Assembly: GCA_945878555.1 (NCBI GenBank)
Contig: CAMDWI010000005.1
Coordinates: 62,001-126,000, forward strand
DNA: 64,000 nucleotides
Direction of reading: 5' to 3'
From: Klebsiella pneumoniae
Lineage (GTDB): Bacteria; Pseudomonadota; Gammaproteobacteria; Eutrophobiales; Eutrophobiaceae
Under the pieces are notes generated by a model. That model made no database searches. It was not told the DNA's origin and saw only the letters and a program-made list of their open reading frames with translations. Shown here piece after piece: positions 32,283-42,212 of this stretch; the first letter of the stretch is position 1; every line of letters begins with the position of its first letter. Made by a program: the position numbers and the translations under genes.

Positions 32283-34943
32283 ATGTCAGATAAAGATGAA
32301 GATGTAGATGTACAGGAGACCAGGGAATGGCTGGAGGCGCTGGACTCCGTTCTGTCACAGGACGGCGTGGAACGAGCGCACTACCTGCTGGAACAGCTGA
32401 TAGCCAGGGCACGCAAATCAGGTGCCTATATCCCTTACTCGGCAAATACCGCCTATCTGAACACGATCCCGCCCTCACGGCAGGAACCGTCCCCCGGCGA
32501 CCACGAGATGGAAAGACGCATCCGTTCGATTATCCGCTGGAATGCGCTGGCGATGGTGGTCAAGGCGAATCGTATCAGCACCGAACTTGGCGGTCATATC
32601 GCCAGTTTTGCCTCGTCGGCAACACTTTATGACGTCGGCTTTAATCATTTCTTCAGGGCGCCAACCGAAAAACAGGGTGGCGACCTCATATTTATCCAGG
32701 GTCATTCTGCGCCGGGTATGTATTCCCGTGCCTATTTGTATGGACAATTGACCGATGAACATCTGACCAAATTCAGGCAGGAGGTCGATGGCGGCGGACT
32801 TTCCTCGTATCCGCACCCCTGGCTGATGCCGGACTTCTGGCAGTTCCCGACCGTGTCGATGGGACTTGGGCCTATCATGGCGATTTATCAGGCGCGTTTC
32901 CTGCGTTATCTGGAAAACCGTGAACTGACCCCGCGCACGGATCGCAAGGTCTGGGCGTATATGGGCGACGGCGAGATGGACGAACCGGAATCACTCGGTG
33001 CCATCGGTATGGCCGCACGTGAGAAACTCGATAACCTCGTATTTGTCATCAACTGCAATCTGCAACGTCTGGACGGACCGGTACGCGGTAACGGCAAGAT
33101 CATCCAGGAACTTGAAGGTGTGTTCCGGGGTGCCGGCTGGAATGTGATCAAGGTCATCTGGGGCTCACATTGGGATGCCCTGTTTGCAAAAGACACGAAG
33201 GGTCTGTTGCTGAAGCGCATGGAAGAAGTAGTAGACGGTGAATACCAGACCTACAAGGCCAAGGACGGTGCATACATCCGCAAGCACTTCTTTGGTAAAT
33301 ATCCGGAGCTGCTGGAGATGGTCTCCACCATGTCGGATGAAGAGATCTGGAACCTGAACCGCGGCGGTCATGACCCGCACAAGGTGTTTGCAGCCTATGC
33401 GGCGGCAACCAAACACAAGGGCCAGCCTACCGTTATCCTCGCGAAGACGGTCAAGGGTTATGGCATGGGTGCAGCTGGTGAAGGCCTGAACATCACCCAT
33501 CAGCAGAAGAAGATGGGCGATGACGCCGTCAAGGCCTTCCGTGACCGGTTTAACATCCCGATCCCGGATGACAAGATTAGCGAAGTCCCGTTCTACAAAC
33601 CGGCCGAAGACAGTCCGGAGATGAAATATCTGAATGAGCGCAAGGCGGCCCTCGGTGGTTCCTTGTTTGTGCCCTGGCCAAAGGCAAAGTCGCAGGTGAT
33701 CCCGGATATCTCCCTCCATGACAAGTTGCTTGCTGGCAGTGAAGGCCGCGAAATCTCGACCACAATGGCGTTTGTGCGCATACTGAATGCGCTGGTCAAG
33801 GACAAGAACGTCGGGCCGTATATTGTGCCGATCGTTCCGGACGAGGCGCGTACGTTTGGTATGGAAGGCATGTTCCGTCAGCTCGGTATCTACTCATCAG
33901 TCGGTCAGTTGTACGAACCGGTCGACAGTGACCAGGTGATGTACTACAAGGAAGACATCAAGGGCCAGATCCTCGAAGAAGGCATTAATGAGGCCGGTTC
34001 GTTCTGCTCCTGGATCGCCGCAGCCACCGCGTACAAGTATCACGGTGTGCAGATGATCCCGTTCTATATCTATTACTCCATGTTCGGCTTCCAGCGTATC
34101 GGCGATCTGGCCTGGGCCGCCGGTGACCTGCGTTCACGCGGGTTCCTGCTCGGTGGCACCGCCGGTCGTACCACGCTGGCCGGTGAAGGCCTGCAACATC
34201 AGGATGGTCACAGCCATCTGGCGGCAGCGACCATCCCGAACTGTGTATCCTACGATCCGACCTTTGCCTACGAACTCGCAGTCATTATTCATGACGGCCT
34301 TGACCGCATGTATAACAAAAACGAGGATGTTTATTACTATATCTCGGTGATGAACGAGAACTACGAGCACCCGGGTATGCCCAAAGGCGCTGCCGAGGGT
34401 ATCGTCAAGGGTATGTATCTGTTCAAACAGGGTGGCAAGAAGAAACTGCGCGTGCAGTTGCTCGGTTGTGGCACCATCTTCCGCGAGGTGATCGCCGCCG
34501 CTGACCTGCTGAGAGACGACTTCGATATTGATTCGGATCTGTGGAGTGTTCCGAGCTTTAACGAACTGCGTCGTGAAGGTCTGGATACTGCCCGCTGGAA
34601 CATGTTGCACCCGGACAAGAAACCACGTATCAGTTATGTCGAGCAATGTCTGAAAGATACCAAAGGTCCGATCATTGCAGCAACCGACTACATGAAGATT
34701 TATGCGGACCAGATCCGCAACTTCATCCAGGATCGACCCTACACCGTACTCGGTACCGACGGCTTCGGACGTAGCGATACCCGCCAGAAACTGCGCAAGC
34801 ATTTCGAGGTAAACCGCTATTACATCGTTGTAGCCGCTCTGAAAACACTGGCAGATGACAAGCAGATACCTGCCAGCAAGGTCAATGAGGCGATCAGGAA
34901 ATACAAGCTTGATCCAGAGAAACCCAATCCGGTAACCGTCTGA
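32283..34943 (+). CDS. aceE: pyruvate dehydrogenase E1 component (homodimeric)
   Basis: 886 residues, the size of the single-chain AceE of gammaproteobacteria. N-terminal SQDGVERAHYLLEQLIARAR; thiamine diphosphate site in VWAYMGDGEMDEPESLGAIG and NCNLQRLDGPVRGNGKIIQ; C-terminal FGRSDTRQKLRKHFEVNRYY. It decarboxylates pyruvate and transfers the acetyl group to AceF. Its TGA and the aceF ATG share one base (TGATG). Confidence 0.97.
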   Translation: MSDKDEDVDVQETREWLEALDSVLSQDGVERAHYLLEQLIARARKSGAYIPYSANTAYLNTIPPSRQEPSPGDHEMERRIRSIIRWNALAMVVKANRISTELGGHIASFASSATLYDVGFNHFFRAPTEKQGGDLIFIQGHSAPGMYSRAYLYGQLTDEHLTKFRQEVDGGGLSSYPHPWLMPDFWQFPTVSMGLGPIMAIYQARFLRYLENRELTPRTDRKVWAYMGDGEMDEPESLGAIGMAAREKLDNLVFVINCNLQRLDGPVRGNGKIIQELEGVFRGAGWNVIKVIWGSHWDALFAKDTKGLLLKRMEEVVDGEYQTYKAKDGAYIRKHFFGKYPELLEMVSTMSDEEIWNLNRGGHDPHKVFAAYAAATKHKGQPTVILAKTVKGYGMGAAGEGLNITHQQKKMGDDAVKAFRDRFNIPIPDDKISEVPFYKPAEDSPEMKYLNERKAALGGSLFVPWPKAKSQVIPDISLHDKLLAGSEGREISTTMAFVRILNALVKDKNVGPYIVPIVPDEARTFGMEGMFRQLGIYSSVGQLYEPVDSDQVMYYKEDIKGQILEEGINEAGSFCSWIAAATAYKYHGVQMIPFYIYYSMFGFQRIGDLAWAAGDLRSRGFLLGGTAGRTTLAGEGLQHQDGHSHLAAATIPNCVSYDPTFAYELAVIIHDGLDRMYNKNEDVYYYISVMNENYEHPGMPKGAAEGIVKGMYLFKQGGKKKLRVQLLGCGTIFREVIAAADLLRDDFDIDSDLWSVPSFNELRREGLDTARWNMLHPDKKPRISYVEQCLKDTKGPIIAATDYMKIYADQIRNFIQDRPYTVLGTDGFGRSDTRQKLRKHFEVNRYYIVVAALKTLADDKQIPASKVNEAIRKYKLDPEKPNPVTV

Positions 34944-36613
34944 TGGCAAATGTAATCGAAGTAAAAGTCCCTGACATTGGTGACTTCAAGAATATTGAAG
35001 TTGTCGAAATCCATGTCAAGAAAGGCGACCAGATCAAAAAGGAAGATCCGGTCATCAGTCTGGAAAGCGACAAGGCCACGATGGAGATCCCGTCCACTGC
35101 TTCCGGTACGGTCAGTGAAATCAAACTGAAGGCCGGTGACAAGGTCTCCGAGGGCGCGTTGATCCTGTTGCTTGAGGCCGCTGATAATGCTGCCGCTGCA
35201 CCGAAACCCGCTGCAGACAAACCGGCCACGCCGGCAAAGGTGGAACAAGCCGTCGTCGCACCCGCACCTGCGGCGGCACCGGTAGCTGCACAACCCGCCA
35301 CTATCAAGGAAATGGAGATCAAGGTTCCGGATATCGGCGGCTACAAACAGGTGGAAGTGATTGATGTACTGATCAAGGTGGGTGATGTGGTCAAGCTGGA
35401 CGCGCCGCTGGTGTCACTGGAAAGTGACAAGGCGACGATGGATATCCCCTCACCGCATGCCGGCACCATCAAAAAAATACTGGTGAAGACCGGTGACAAG
35501 GTTTCTGAAGGCTCTGCCATCGCCATTATTGATGCCGTTAGTGGTGGTCCGGTTGCGTCGGCACCGGTAGCAACGAAGACAGAGGCAGTAGCAGCGGCCC
35601 CGGCCCCGGCTGAACCCAGACCTGCCGCCAGCAGCGCAAAATCCGAAGCTATCACCAGCGTATCAACCAGAATCCACGAAAGTAATGATTACCGTGCCAA
35701 TGGCCTGGCCCATGCGAGCCCGGCAATACGCAAATTTGCCCGCGAACTCGGTGTACATCTGGATCGCGTCAAGGGCAGTGGTCGCAAGGGACGCATTGTC
35801 CGTGAAGACATCACCGCCTATACCCGTTCAGTCATGTCCGGCGAACAGAGCTCCGCTGGCGGTGGCAAGAACATGATGTCGATGTTCGAGATCCCGGCGG
35901 TCGACTTCTCGAAGTTCGGCCAGATAGAAACGGTTGCGCTGTCCCGACTGAACAAGTTGTCAGCCACCAACCTGCATCGCAGCTGGATCAATGTCCCGCA
36001 TGTGACCCAGTTTGACGAGGCGGATATCACCGACATGGAGGCCTACCGCGCCTCGAAGAAGGCCGAGGCAGAGAAACACGGCACCAAGCTGACCCCGCTC
36101 AGCTTCCTGATCAAGGCCGTTGTGGTTGCATTGAAAAAACACCCGCGCTTCAACTCCTCACTCGCACCGAACGGTGAAGAGCTGATCATGAAGAAATATT
36201 TCAATATTGGTGTCGCGGTCAATACCGAGCAGGGCCTGATGGTCCCGGTGTTGAAAGAGGCCGACAAGAAAGGCATGTATGACCTGGCAAAGGAACTGGC
36301 TGCGCTAGCACAGAAGGCGCGTGACAAGAAACTGCCACCGGCCGATATGCAGGGCGGATGCTTTACCATCTCCAGTCTCGGTCATATCAGCGGTACCGGA
36401 TTCACGCCGATTGTAAATGCACCGGAAGTGGCGATACTCGGTGTGTCCAAGGCCTCGATGAAGCCGGTCTTCATCAACGGCAAGTTCGAACCGAGACTGA
36501 TACTGCCGTTCTCGCTGTCGTATGACCACCGGGTCATCGACGGTGTGGCAGCGGCTGAATTTACCAAAACCCTGTCCGAGTCATTGTCTGATATTCGTGA
36601 ACTGTTGCTGTAA
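34943..36613 (+). CDS. aceF: dihydrolipoamide acetyltransferase (PDH E2)
   Basis: 556 residues. Two N-terminal lipoyl domains carry the lipoyl Lys in ISLESDKATMEIPS (about residue 43) and VSLESDKATMDIPS (about 160), joined by Ala/Pro linkers. A peripheral-subunit-binding domain follows (ASPAIRKFARELGVHLDRVK) and then the acetyltransferase domain ending SYDHRVIDGVAAAEF with the active-site His. No lpd (E3) gene follows, unlike in many relatives. Confidence 0.97.
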   Translation: MANVIEVKVPDIGDFKNIEVVEIHVKKGDQIKKEDPVISLESDKATMEIPSTASGTVSEIKLKAGDKVSEGALILLLEAADNAAAAPKPAADKPATPAKVEQAVVAPAPAAAPVAAQPATIKEMEIKVPDIGGYKQVEVIDVLIKVGDVVKLDAPLVSLESDKATMDIPSPHAGTIKKILVKTGDKVSEGSAIAIIDAVSGGPVASAPVATKTEAVAAAPAPAEPRPAASSAKSEAITSVSTRIHESNDYRANGLAHASPAIRKFARELGVHLDRVKGSGRKGRIVREDITAYTRSVMSGEQSSAGGGKNMMSMFEIPAVDFSKFGQIETVALSRLNKLSATNLHRSWINVPHVTQFDEADITDMEAYRASKKAEAEKHGTKLTPLSFLIKAVVVALKKHPRFNSSLAPNGEELIMKKYFNIGVAVNTEQGLMVPVLKEADKKGMYDLAKELAALAQKARDKKLPPADMQGGCFTISSLGHISGTGFTPIVNAPEVAILGVSKASMKPVFINGKFEPRLILPFSLSYDHRVIDGVAAAEFTKTLSESLSDIRELLL

Positions 36614-36625
36614 TCAATGATACCG

Positions 36626-36651
36626 GGGTACACAGCCTGCGCTGTGTACCC
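36626..36651 (+). terminator. hairpin after aceF
   Basis: GGGTACACAG-CCTGCG-CTGTGTACCC is a perfect 10-bp stem 12 bases after the aceF stop. No T-run follows, so it is a partial or non-canonical terminator. Confidence 0.5.
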
Positions 36652-36675
36652 TGTTAACTCTCCGGCCCTATAACT

Positions 36676-37455
36676 ATGCCTGTCAAACTGAATTACCAGA
36701 TCTACGGTGAAGGCAAGCCATTTTACCTGCTGCACGGACTGTTCGGCTCGAATCGCAACTGGTTCAGCATCGCACGGCAACTGACCGGTATCGGCCAGCT
36801 GGTCGCGGTTGACCTGCGTAACCATGGTGACAGCGGCCATGCAGACACGATGGGGTATATTGAAATGGCAGAAGATGTTGCAGAACTTGCAGCCTCACTG
36901 AACCACACCAATATCAACCTGCTGGGACACAGTATGGGTGGCAAGACAGCGATGACTGTTGCACTGTTATATCCCGAATTGCTGGACAAGTTAATCGTCG
37001 TTGATATTGCGCCGGTCGTGTATAACCCCAAACATGATCAGCTGATTACGGCGCTGGAGGCGCTGCCGGTTGCGCAACTGAATAATCGTACGGAGGCGAG
37101 CGATCTGCTGGCAGAAGACATCAAGGATCCCACCCTCCGCCAGTTTCTGCTGCAAAACCTGGTCAGGAACGAGCCGTCCGGGTTCCGCTGGCGCATCAAT
37201 CTGGATGCAATACGCAACAACTATGAAAAGCTGCGTTCGTTTCCGCCCGAACTGATTAACAAGCAGTTTGGCGGGGCAGTCCTGTTTCTGAACGGCAGTC
37301 AGTCAAAATACGTCCTGCCTGAACATCATGACTCAATCGCTGCTCACTTTCCTGAGGCCAAAATCGTCAGCATCGACGGGGCGGGCCACTGGGTGCATGC
37401 GGACAAACCGGATGTGTTGGCGGATGAGGTACGTCGGTTTATCGCCGCTGACTAG
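36676..37455 (+). CDS. alpha/beta hydrolase (YbfF-like esterase)
   Basis: 259 residues. LNYQIYGEGKPFYLLHGLFG gives the oxyanion HG, NLLGHSMGGKTAMTVALLYP the nucleophile elbow with Ser in GHSMGG, and GAGHWVHADKPDVL the catalytic His. This pattern (HGLFGSNRNW, RNHGDS) matches the YbfF esterase group. It lies where lpd would be expected after aceEF, but there is no reason to link it functionally. Confidence 0.9.
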   Translation: MPVKLNYQIYGEGKPFYLLHGLFGSNRNWFSIARQLTGIGQLVAVDLRNHGDSGHADTMGYIEMAEDVAELAASLNHTNINLLGHSMGGKTAMTVALLYPELLDKLIVVDIAPVVYNPKHDQLITALEALPVAQLNNRTEASDLLAEDIKDPTLRQFLLQNLVRNEPSGFRWRINLDAIRNNYEKLRSFPPELINKQFGGAVLFLNGSQSKYVLPEHHDSIAAHFPEAKIVSIDGAGHWVHADKPDVLADEVRRFIAAD

Positions 37456-37532
37456 GCCCGACCCCAATATATATATCCACTGCCCGGGGGTGGACCTCCT
37501 GCTGCATCTGACATCACCAGCCTGCCTCCAGT

Positions 37533-37552
37533 AGCGGCGCCCTCGCCGCGAA
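37533..37552. repeat. dispersed 20-bp repeat, copy 1
   Basis: AGCGGCGCCCTCGCCGCGAA recurs exactly at 59119-59138. It has a short stem (CGGCG/CGCCG). Both copies lie in gaps before large core genes. Confidence 0.6.
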
Positions 37553-37627
37553 CAACATCCCGTTTATCTTTATGCTCCCCTGCATTACAATTGGCCCCTT
37601 TCCGCACACAGACAAAGACGACTATTT

Positions 37628-38845
37628 ATGGCCAAGCAAAAAATCAAGAAGATTGTACTCGCCTACTCCGGCGGACTGGACACCTCGGTTATCCTCAAAT
37701 GGCTGGTGGAACAATACGACTGTGAGGTCGTGACATTTACCGCAGACATCGGCCAGGGCGAGGAGCTCGCACCGGCACGAGAAAAGGCGAAGAAGATGGG
37801 CGTAAAGCAAATCTTTATCGAAGACCTGCAGGAAGAGTTTGTCCGTGACTTTGTATTCCCGATGTTCCGTGCCAACGCACAGTACGAAGGTGAATACCTG
37901 CTCGGCACCTCGATTGCACGACCGCTGATTGCCAAGCGACTGGTCGAGATTGCCATCAAGACCGGTGCGGATGCGATCTCGCACGGAGCAACCGGCAAGG
38001 GCAATGATCAGGTCCGTTTCGAACTCGGCGCCTATGCATTAAAACCGGACATCAAGATTATCGCCCCCTGGCGTGAATGGGACCTGACCTCACGTGATAC
38101 CTTGCTGGCCTATGCCGACCGGCACGGAATCCCTATCGAGGCAAAACGCAAGAAAGGTTCACCCTATTCAATGGATGCGAACCTGCTGCATATCTCCTAT
38201 GAGGGCGGCGAACTGGAAGACCCGTGGTTTGAGCCGGACGAGTCGATGTGGCGCCGGTCAGTACCACTGAACAAGGCCCCGAACCAGCCTGAATATATCG
38301 AGATCACATTCAAACAGGGTGATCCTGTTGCGCTGAACGGCAAGGCGCTGAAACCGGCGAAACTGCTGGCAGCGCTGAATACACTCGGTGGCAAACATGG
38401 TATCGGCCGTGCTGATCTCGTTGAAAACCGTTATGTCGGCATGAAGTCCCGCGGATGTTACGAGACACCCGGCGGCACAATTCTGTTGAAGGCGCACCGT
38501 GCGATTGAATCACTGACACTCGACCGTGAAACCGCCCATCTGAAAGATGAACTGATGCCGCGGTATGCCAGCATGATCTACAACGGTTACTGGTTCAGTC
38601 CGGAACGTCAGGCGCTGCAGACACTGATCGATGCCACCCAGCAGAATGTAAACGGTATCGTCAGGTTGAAACTGTGGAAAGGCAGTGTGTTTGTGACCGG
38701 GAGAAAATCAGCAACAAATGACCTGTTCGACAAGACTATCGCTACCTTTGAGGACGACGCCGGTGCGTATAACCAGAAAGATGCGGAAGGCTTTATCAAG
38801 CTGAATGCGTTGCGCCTGCGTATACTGAACCGCAAGAAAAAGTAG
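37628..38845 (+). CDS. argG: argininosuccinate synthase
   Basis: 405 residues. [20 protein letters not shown] is the ATP-pyrophosphatase P-loop, and [20 protein letters not shown] the citrulline/aspartate region; [20 protein letters not shown] near the end. It joins citrulline and aspartate in the penultimate step of arginine synthesis. Starts [10 protein letters not shown] at 37628. Separate from argA/argE at 9.5-12 kb. Confidence 0.97.
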   Translation: MAKQKIKKIVLAYSGGLDTSVILKWLVEQYDCEVVTFTADIGQGEELAPAREKAKKMGVKQIFIEDLQEEFVRDFVFPMFRANAQYEGEYLLGTSIARPLIAKRLVEIAIKTGADAISHGATGKGNDQVRFELGAYALKPDIKIIAPWREWDLTSRDTLLAYADRHGIPIEAKRKKGSPYSMDANLLHISYEGGELEDPWFEPDESMWRRSVPLNKAPNQPEYIEITFKQGDPVALNGKALKPAKLLAALNTLGGKHGIGRADLVENRYVGMKSRGCYETPGGTILLKAHRAIESLTLDRETAHLKDELMPRYASMIYNGYWFSPERQALQTLIDATQQNVNGIVRLKLWKGSVFVTGRKSATNDLFDKTIATFEDDAGAYNQKDAEGFIKLNALRLRILNRKKK

Positions 38846-38863
38846 TCATTTCCGCCTTTTTAT

Positions 38864-38895
38864 CCGGACTCCGGCATGGCTTGCCCGGAGTCCGG
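38864..38895. other. hairpin after argG
   Basis: CCGGACTCCGG-CATGGCTTGC-CCGGAGTCCGG, an 11-bp perfect stem 18 bases past the argG stop. The only T-run lies before it, so it is not a standard intrinsic terminator, but may stabilise the transcript end. Confidence 0.4.
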
Positions 38896-38998
38896 CCCCG
38901 TCATTTGTTTCCGGAGCGTAAGTTGCAAATGTTGCCGACAGGGCCAGCTTGCCTGTATATAATGTATTTTCATTCGTAAAATGCTGGAGAATCCAACC

Positions 38999-40486
38999 AT
39001 GTCGATAAATCATTATTTACTAGCCGATAAGATAAAACGACTGCCCTGGCTGGCCGTGCTGTTATTATGTATTTTCACATCAACGCATGCAGCCGGATAC
39101 AAGCCACCGTCCGAAGTTTCCGAGGCCGAAACTATCGCTGCAATCAAGGAATTCATGGCACAGCCTGACCTGCCGCTGAATGGCGGTGAAAAGGGGTATG
39201 TTGAGGATATTATTCGCATCAATGCCGTGGATATGGACTGGGACATCGGCATGTCGATACACGAACCATCCGATCCCTCAAAAATCGCCAGAGGTGCCGA
39301 CGGCAAGAAGATAGGAATATTCCTGCTCCATGGCGGGTCCGGTGACTTCAAGACGATGCACAGGCGTGCGGGCCTGATGGCGCAAAAACTCGGTTACAAG
39401 GTCATCAGCATGAGCTATCCGGGCAGACATGCCTTTCATACGGAAAGTCGTGACTGGCCGGGCCGTAACGTTACCGCCTACGACCACCACAAGTATTCAC
39501 TGGAAGTGCGTACACCGATATGGTTGCGGGGAGAGTATATCTCCCGTGATGAGTACGATATCGTCAAGGATCACAGCCAGCGCCCGCGCTACGGTATCCG
39601 CACGCTGGCAAAGGCAAAACCCGGCACCAACTTTTACTACCGGATGGCGGGCTGGCCAATGGCATTCGAGAAGGCCGGAATAGAAGTCATGCGCAAGCAT
39701 TTCCCTGCAGATGAATTTTCCATCTATCTGCACGGACACTCCACCGGCGGGCCTTTCACAATGATGTTTTCCCAGCGGGTTCCCAATGTAAAGGGCATAC
39801 TTGCCATTGAAAATTCATCGTTTGGATATATCTATCGTGCCCAGGCGGCATGGGGCGGTCAACTTGGTAAGATCGACGGATTTGACCGCGTCGACGAGGA
39901 TGTACAGCTGGAATCGCGCTCGGACCCGTTTGATGAACTGTACATCCGTAGTTGGCGGGATTCGGCACGGTATGCCGGCCCGGAATTACTGGGCCAGGAA
40001 GGTCCGGAAGCAATGATGCGCCTGCCGATGATCATGGAAGACATCCTGGAGAGCTGGGGCGATGTCCAGAAATATGCCTCATTCAAGGCTGAATATATTG
40101 TCACACACGGAATTGAGTCCTCTCTCACAGAAGCGGCGAAGGTAACTGCAAAACGAATGAGTCTGGATGATGAAGAGACCAATGAGCTGATTGATCGTTA
40201 TATTGGCCTGACTCGCGAATTGAAGGGCAGCAATGTAAAACCGGTGCCTCCGGTTATGTTCCAGATCACTGCTCATAGCCGCGATCATAGCCGTGAAGTC
40301 TATGAAGAGGTAGTCATCCCGCTGTTCAAAAAAATGCAGCCGGCCCCCAGGGTTTCACTGACCCAGTTTCCGTTTGGTACGCATGGTTATATGAGCGGTG
40401 AGGTAGTTGAGGGTATCAATCTGGGTGTAGGTCCTGCTGTTTTTAAACAGTGGGATGAAGCCATCAAGGGCGGCTTTTTTGAGTAA
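38999..40486 (+). CDS. exported alpha/beta hydrolase-like protein
   Basis: 495 residues from ATG 38999 (an earlier in-frame ATG is at 38981). A signal peptide ends near STHAAGY. The hydrolase fold is shown by GIFLLHGGSGDFKTMHRRAG (oxyanion HGG), YKVISMSYPGRHAF, and IYLHGHSTGGPFTMMFSQRV with the nucleophile Ser in GHSTGG; a late His appears in FPFGTHGYMSGEV. No close family recognised. Monocistronic with its own terminator. Confidence 0.75.
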   Translation: MSINHYLLADKIKRLPWLAVLLLCIFTSTHAAGYKPPSEVSEAETIAAIKEFMAQPDLPLNGGEKGYVEDIIRINAVDMDWDIGMSIHEPSDPSKIARGADGKKIGIFLLHGGSGDFKTMHRRAGLMAQKLGYKVISMSYPGRHAFHTESRDWPGRNVTAYDHHKYSLEVRTPIWLRGEYISRDEYDIVKDHSQRPRYGIRTLAKAKPGTNFYYRMAGWPMAFEKAGIEVMRKHFPADEFSIYLHGHSTGGPFTMMFSQRVPNVKGILAIENSSFGYIYRAQAAWGGQLGKIDGFDRVDEDVQLESRSDPFDELYIRSWRDSARYAGPELLGQEGPEAMMRLPMIMEDILESWGDVQKYASFKAEYIVTHGIESSLTEAAKVTAKRMSLDDEETNELIDRYIGLTRELKGSNVKPVPPVMFQITAHSRDHSREVYEEVVIPLFKKMQPAPRVSLTQFPFGTHGYMSGEVVEGINLGVGPAVFKQWDEAIKGGFFE

Positions 40487-40510
40487 AGCCTGTTCACGAA
40501 GCAATTGACC

Positions 40511-40542
40511 AGCAGGCCCGGTATATCCGGGCCTGCTGTTTT
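40511..40542 (+). terminator. intrinsic terminator after the exported hydrolase
   Basis: AGCAGGCCCGG-TATAT-CCGGGCCTGCT (11-bp perfect stem) followed by GTTTT, 24 bases after the stop at 40486. Confidence 0.85.
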
Positions 40543-40623
40543 ACAGGGACTGATAATTCGTATAGGCACTGGAACCGTAATGGCCGGTGATGCAGAAAGA
40601 CAAGATAACAACAGTATCAAACC

Positions 40624-42129
40624 TCATATTCTTCTCGTAACATCCGGATGCATCTTGTTTAACGGAATCGACATCCCGTTTTCGATCACGATGCGCGCAT
40701 GGATCCTGCGTAACTGGCGCGGTTCACGCACACCACAGGAGTGGGCGATAATGCCAACCTCCTTGACCATATTTTTCTGGTAATACATCACGCGCACGGC
40801 CTTGTCCTCTGGATTCAGTCCTTTTTGCAGTTCAAGGTCGTGTGTGGTTATACCGGTCGGGCAGGTGTTCTTGTTACATTGCAGCGCCTGGATACAACCG
40901 AGTGCGAACATAAAACCACGGGCAGAGTTGATAAAATCAGCACCGACACATAATGCCCAGGCCACATTGGTCGGGGTGACAAGTTTACCGGATGCAATTA
41001 CCTTGACCCGCTCACGCAGACCGTACTCACACAGTTTGTCGACCAGCAAAGGCAGGCTCTCACGTATCGGCAGGCCAACATCATCTATCAATGGCATCGG
41101 TGCAGCCCCCGTACCGCCGTCAGCACTGTCGACGGTAAAAAAATCCGGTGCTGATTCAATGCCACGCGAGAGGATCTCTTCAAACAGACTGTCAAGCCAC
41201 CCACTTGCACCCAGCACCGCCTTGATGCCGACCGGTTTTCCGGTAATGCGGCGCACATGTTCAATTTGATCCAGTAATTCCGAGTTTGATTCGATGTCCA
41301 TATGCCGGTTAGGGCTGATCGAATCATGACCAACCGGTATTCCACGTATATTTGCAATCTCCGGCGTAACCTTGCTTCCCGGCAAAATACCGCCCTTGCC
41401 CGGCTTCGCACCCTGGCTCAGTTTAATCTCGATCATCCTGACCTGTTTATGTCCGGCGACTTCCTGCAATTTTTGTTCGCTCAGATTGCCCTCGGCATCA
41501 CGCACACCGTATTTGGCTGTACCGATCTGGAAGATGATATCTGCACCACCCTCCAGATGATAAGGCGATAGCCCTCCTTCACCCGTGTTCATCCAGCAAC
41601 CGGCCATGCGCGCACCGTTCGACAAGGACAACACGGCAGGTTTTGAGATTGCACCGAAACTCATGCCGGAGATATTAAAAAATGACGTGGTTGTATAAGG
41701 GGTCTTGCAGTATGGACCGACGGTCACAGGTCCGGGCTCAACAGCATCTTCATCCAGCGTCGGGAACGGGCAGTTAACAAACAGTATCGTACCGGGCGGA
41801 CGCAGGTCGCGGGTCGACCCGAATGCGACGGTATTATCGAGATTTTTTGCCGCACGGTAGCACCAGGAACGCTGGGCCCGGTTGAAAGGCAACTCCTCGC
41901 GATCCATCGCGAAGAAATACTGGCGAAAGAACTCACCCAGATGTTCAAACAGATAACGGAAATGACCAATGACCGGGTAGTTGCGGAGAATGGCATGACG
42001 GGTCTGGGTGACATCATGGATGTAGATAACAATGACCGCAATTATGGCGAATCCGATCAGTACGATAAAACTGATTGCCAGCAATTCGAGTGCATCAAAC
42101 AGAAATGCATCCAGTCCGGTCAACCCCAT
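40624..42129 (-). CDS. FMN-binding glutamate synthase-like protein (GltB2 type)
   Basis: 501 residues from ATG 42129, which has GGAGG 8 bases upstream; an ATG 21 bases earlier is weaker. An N-terminal membrane helix (ALELLAISFIVLIGFAIIAV) precedes the glutamate synthase FMN domain: NTGEGGLSPYHLEGGADIIF, SADGGTGAAPMPLIDDVGLP, and the 3Fe-4S ligands in CIQALQCNKNTCPTG. This stand-alone, membrane-anchored form lacks amidotransferase and GltD parts; its reaction is not established. Confidence 0.88.
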   Translation of the reverse strand: MGLTGLDAFLFDALELLAISFIVLIGFAIIAVIVIYIHDVTQTRHAILRNYPVIGHFRYLFEHLGEFFRQYFFAMDREELPFNRAQRSWCYRAAKNLDNTVAFGSTRDLRPPGTILFVNCPFPTLDEDAVEPGPVTVGPYCKTPYTTTSFFNISGMSFGAISKPAVLSLSNGARMAGCWMNTGEGGLSPYHLEGGADIIFQIGTAKYGVRDAEGNLSEQKLQEVAGHKQVRMIEIKLSQGAKPGKGGILPGSKVTPEIANIRGIPVGHDSISPNRHMDIESNSELLDQIEHVRRITGKPVGIKAVLGASGWLDSLFEEILSRGIESAPDFFTVDSADGGTGAAPMPLIDDVGLPIRESLPLLVDKLCEYGLRERVKVIASGKLVTPTNVAWALCVGADFINSARGFMFALGCIQALQCNKNTCPTGITTHDLELQKGLNPEDKAVRVMYYQKNMVKEVGIIAHSCGVREPRQLRRIHARIVIENGMSIPLNKMHPDVTRRI

Positions 42130-42212
42130 GGATATATCCTCCCCCGACATCAGTTATACAGACGGATACCGTCGTTTATTATTGAACGGTCTTACACACT
42201 ATTATTGGAATC

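Noticed and set aside
38864..38895. Intrinsic terminator after argG
   Set aside because: Strong hairpin, but the T-run precedes it and none follows on either strand; listed only as a hairpin.
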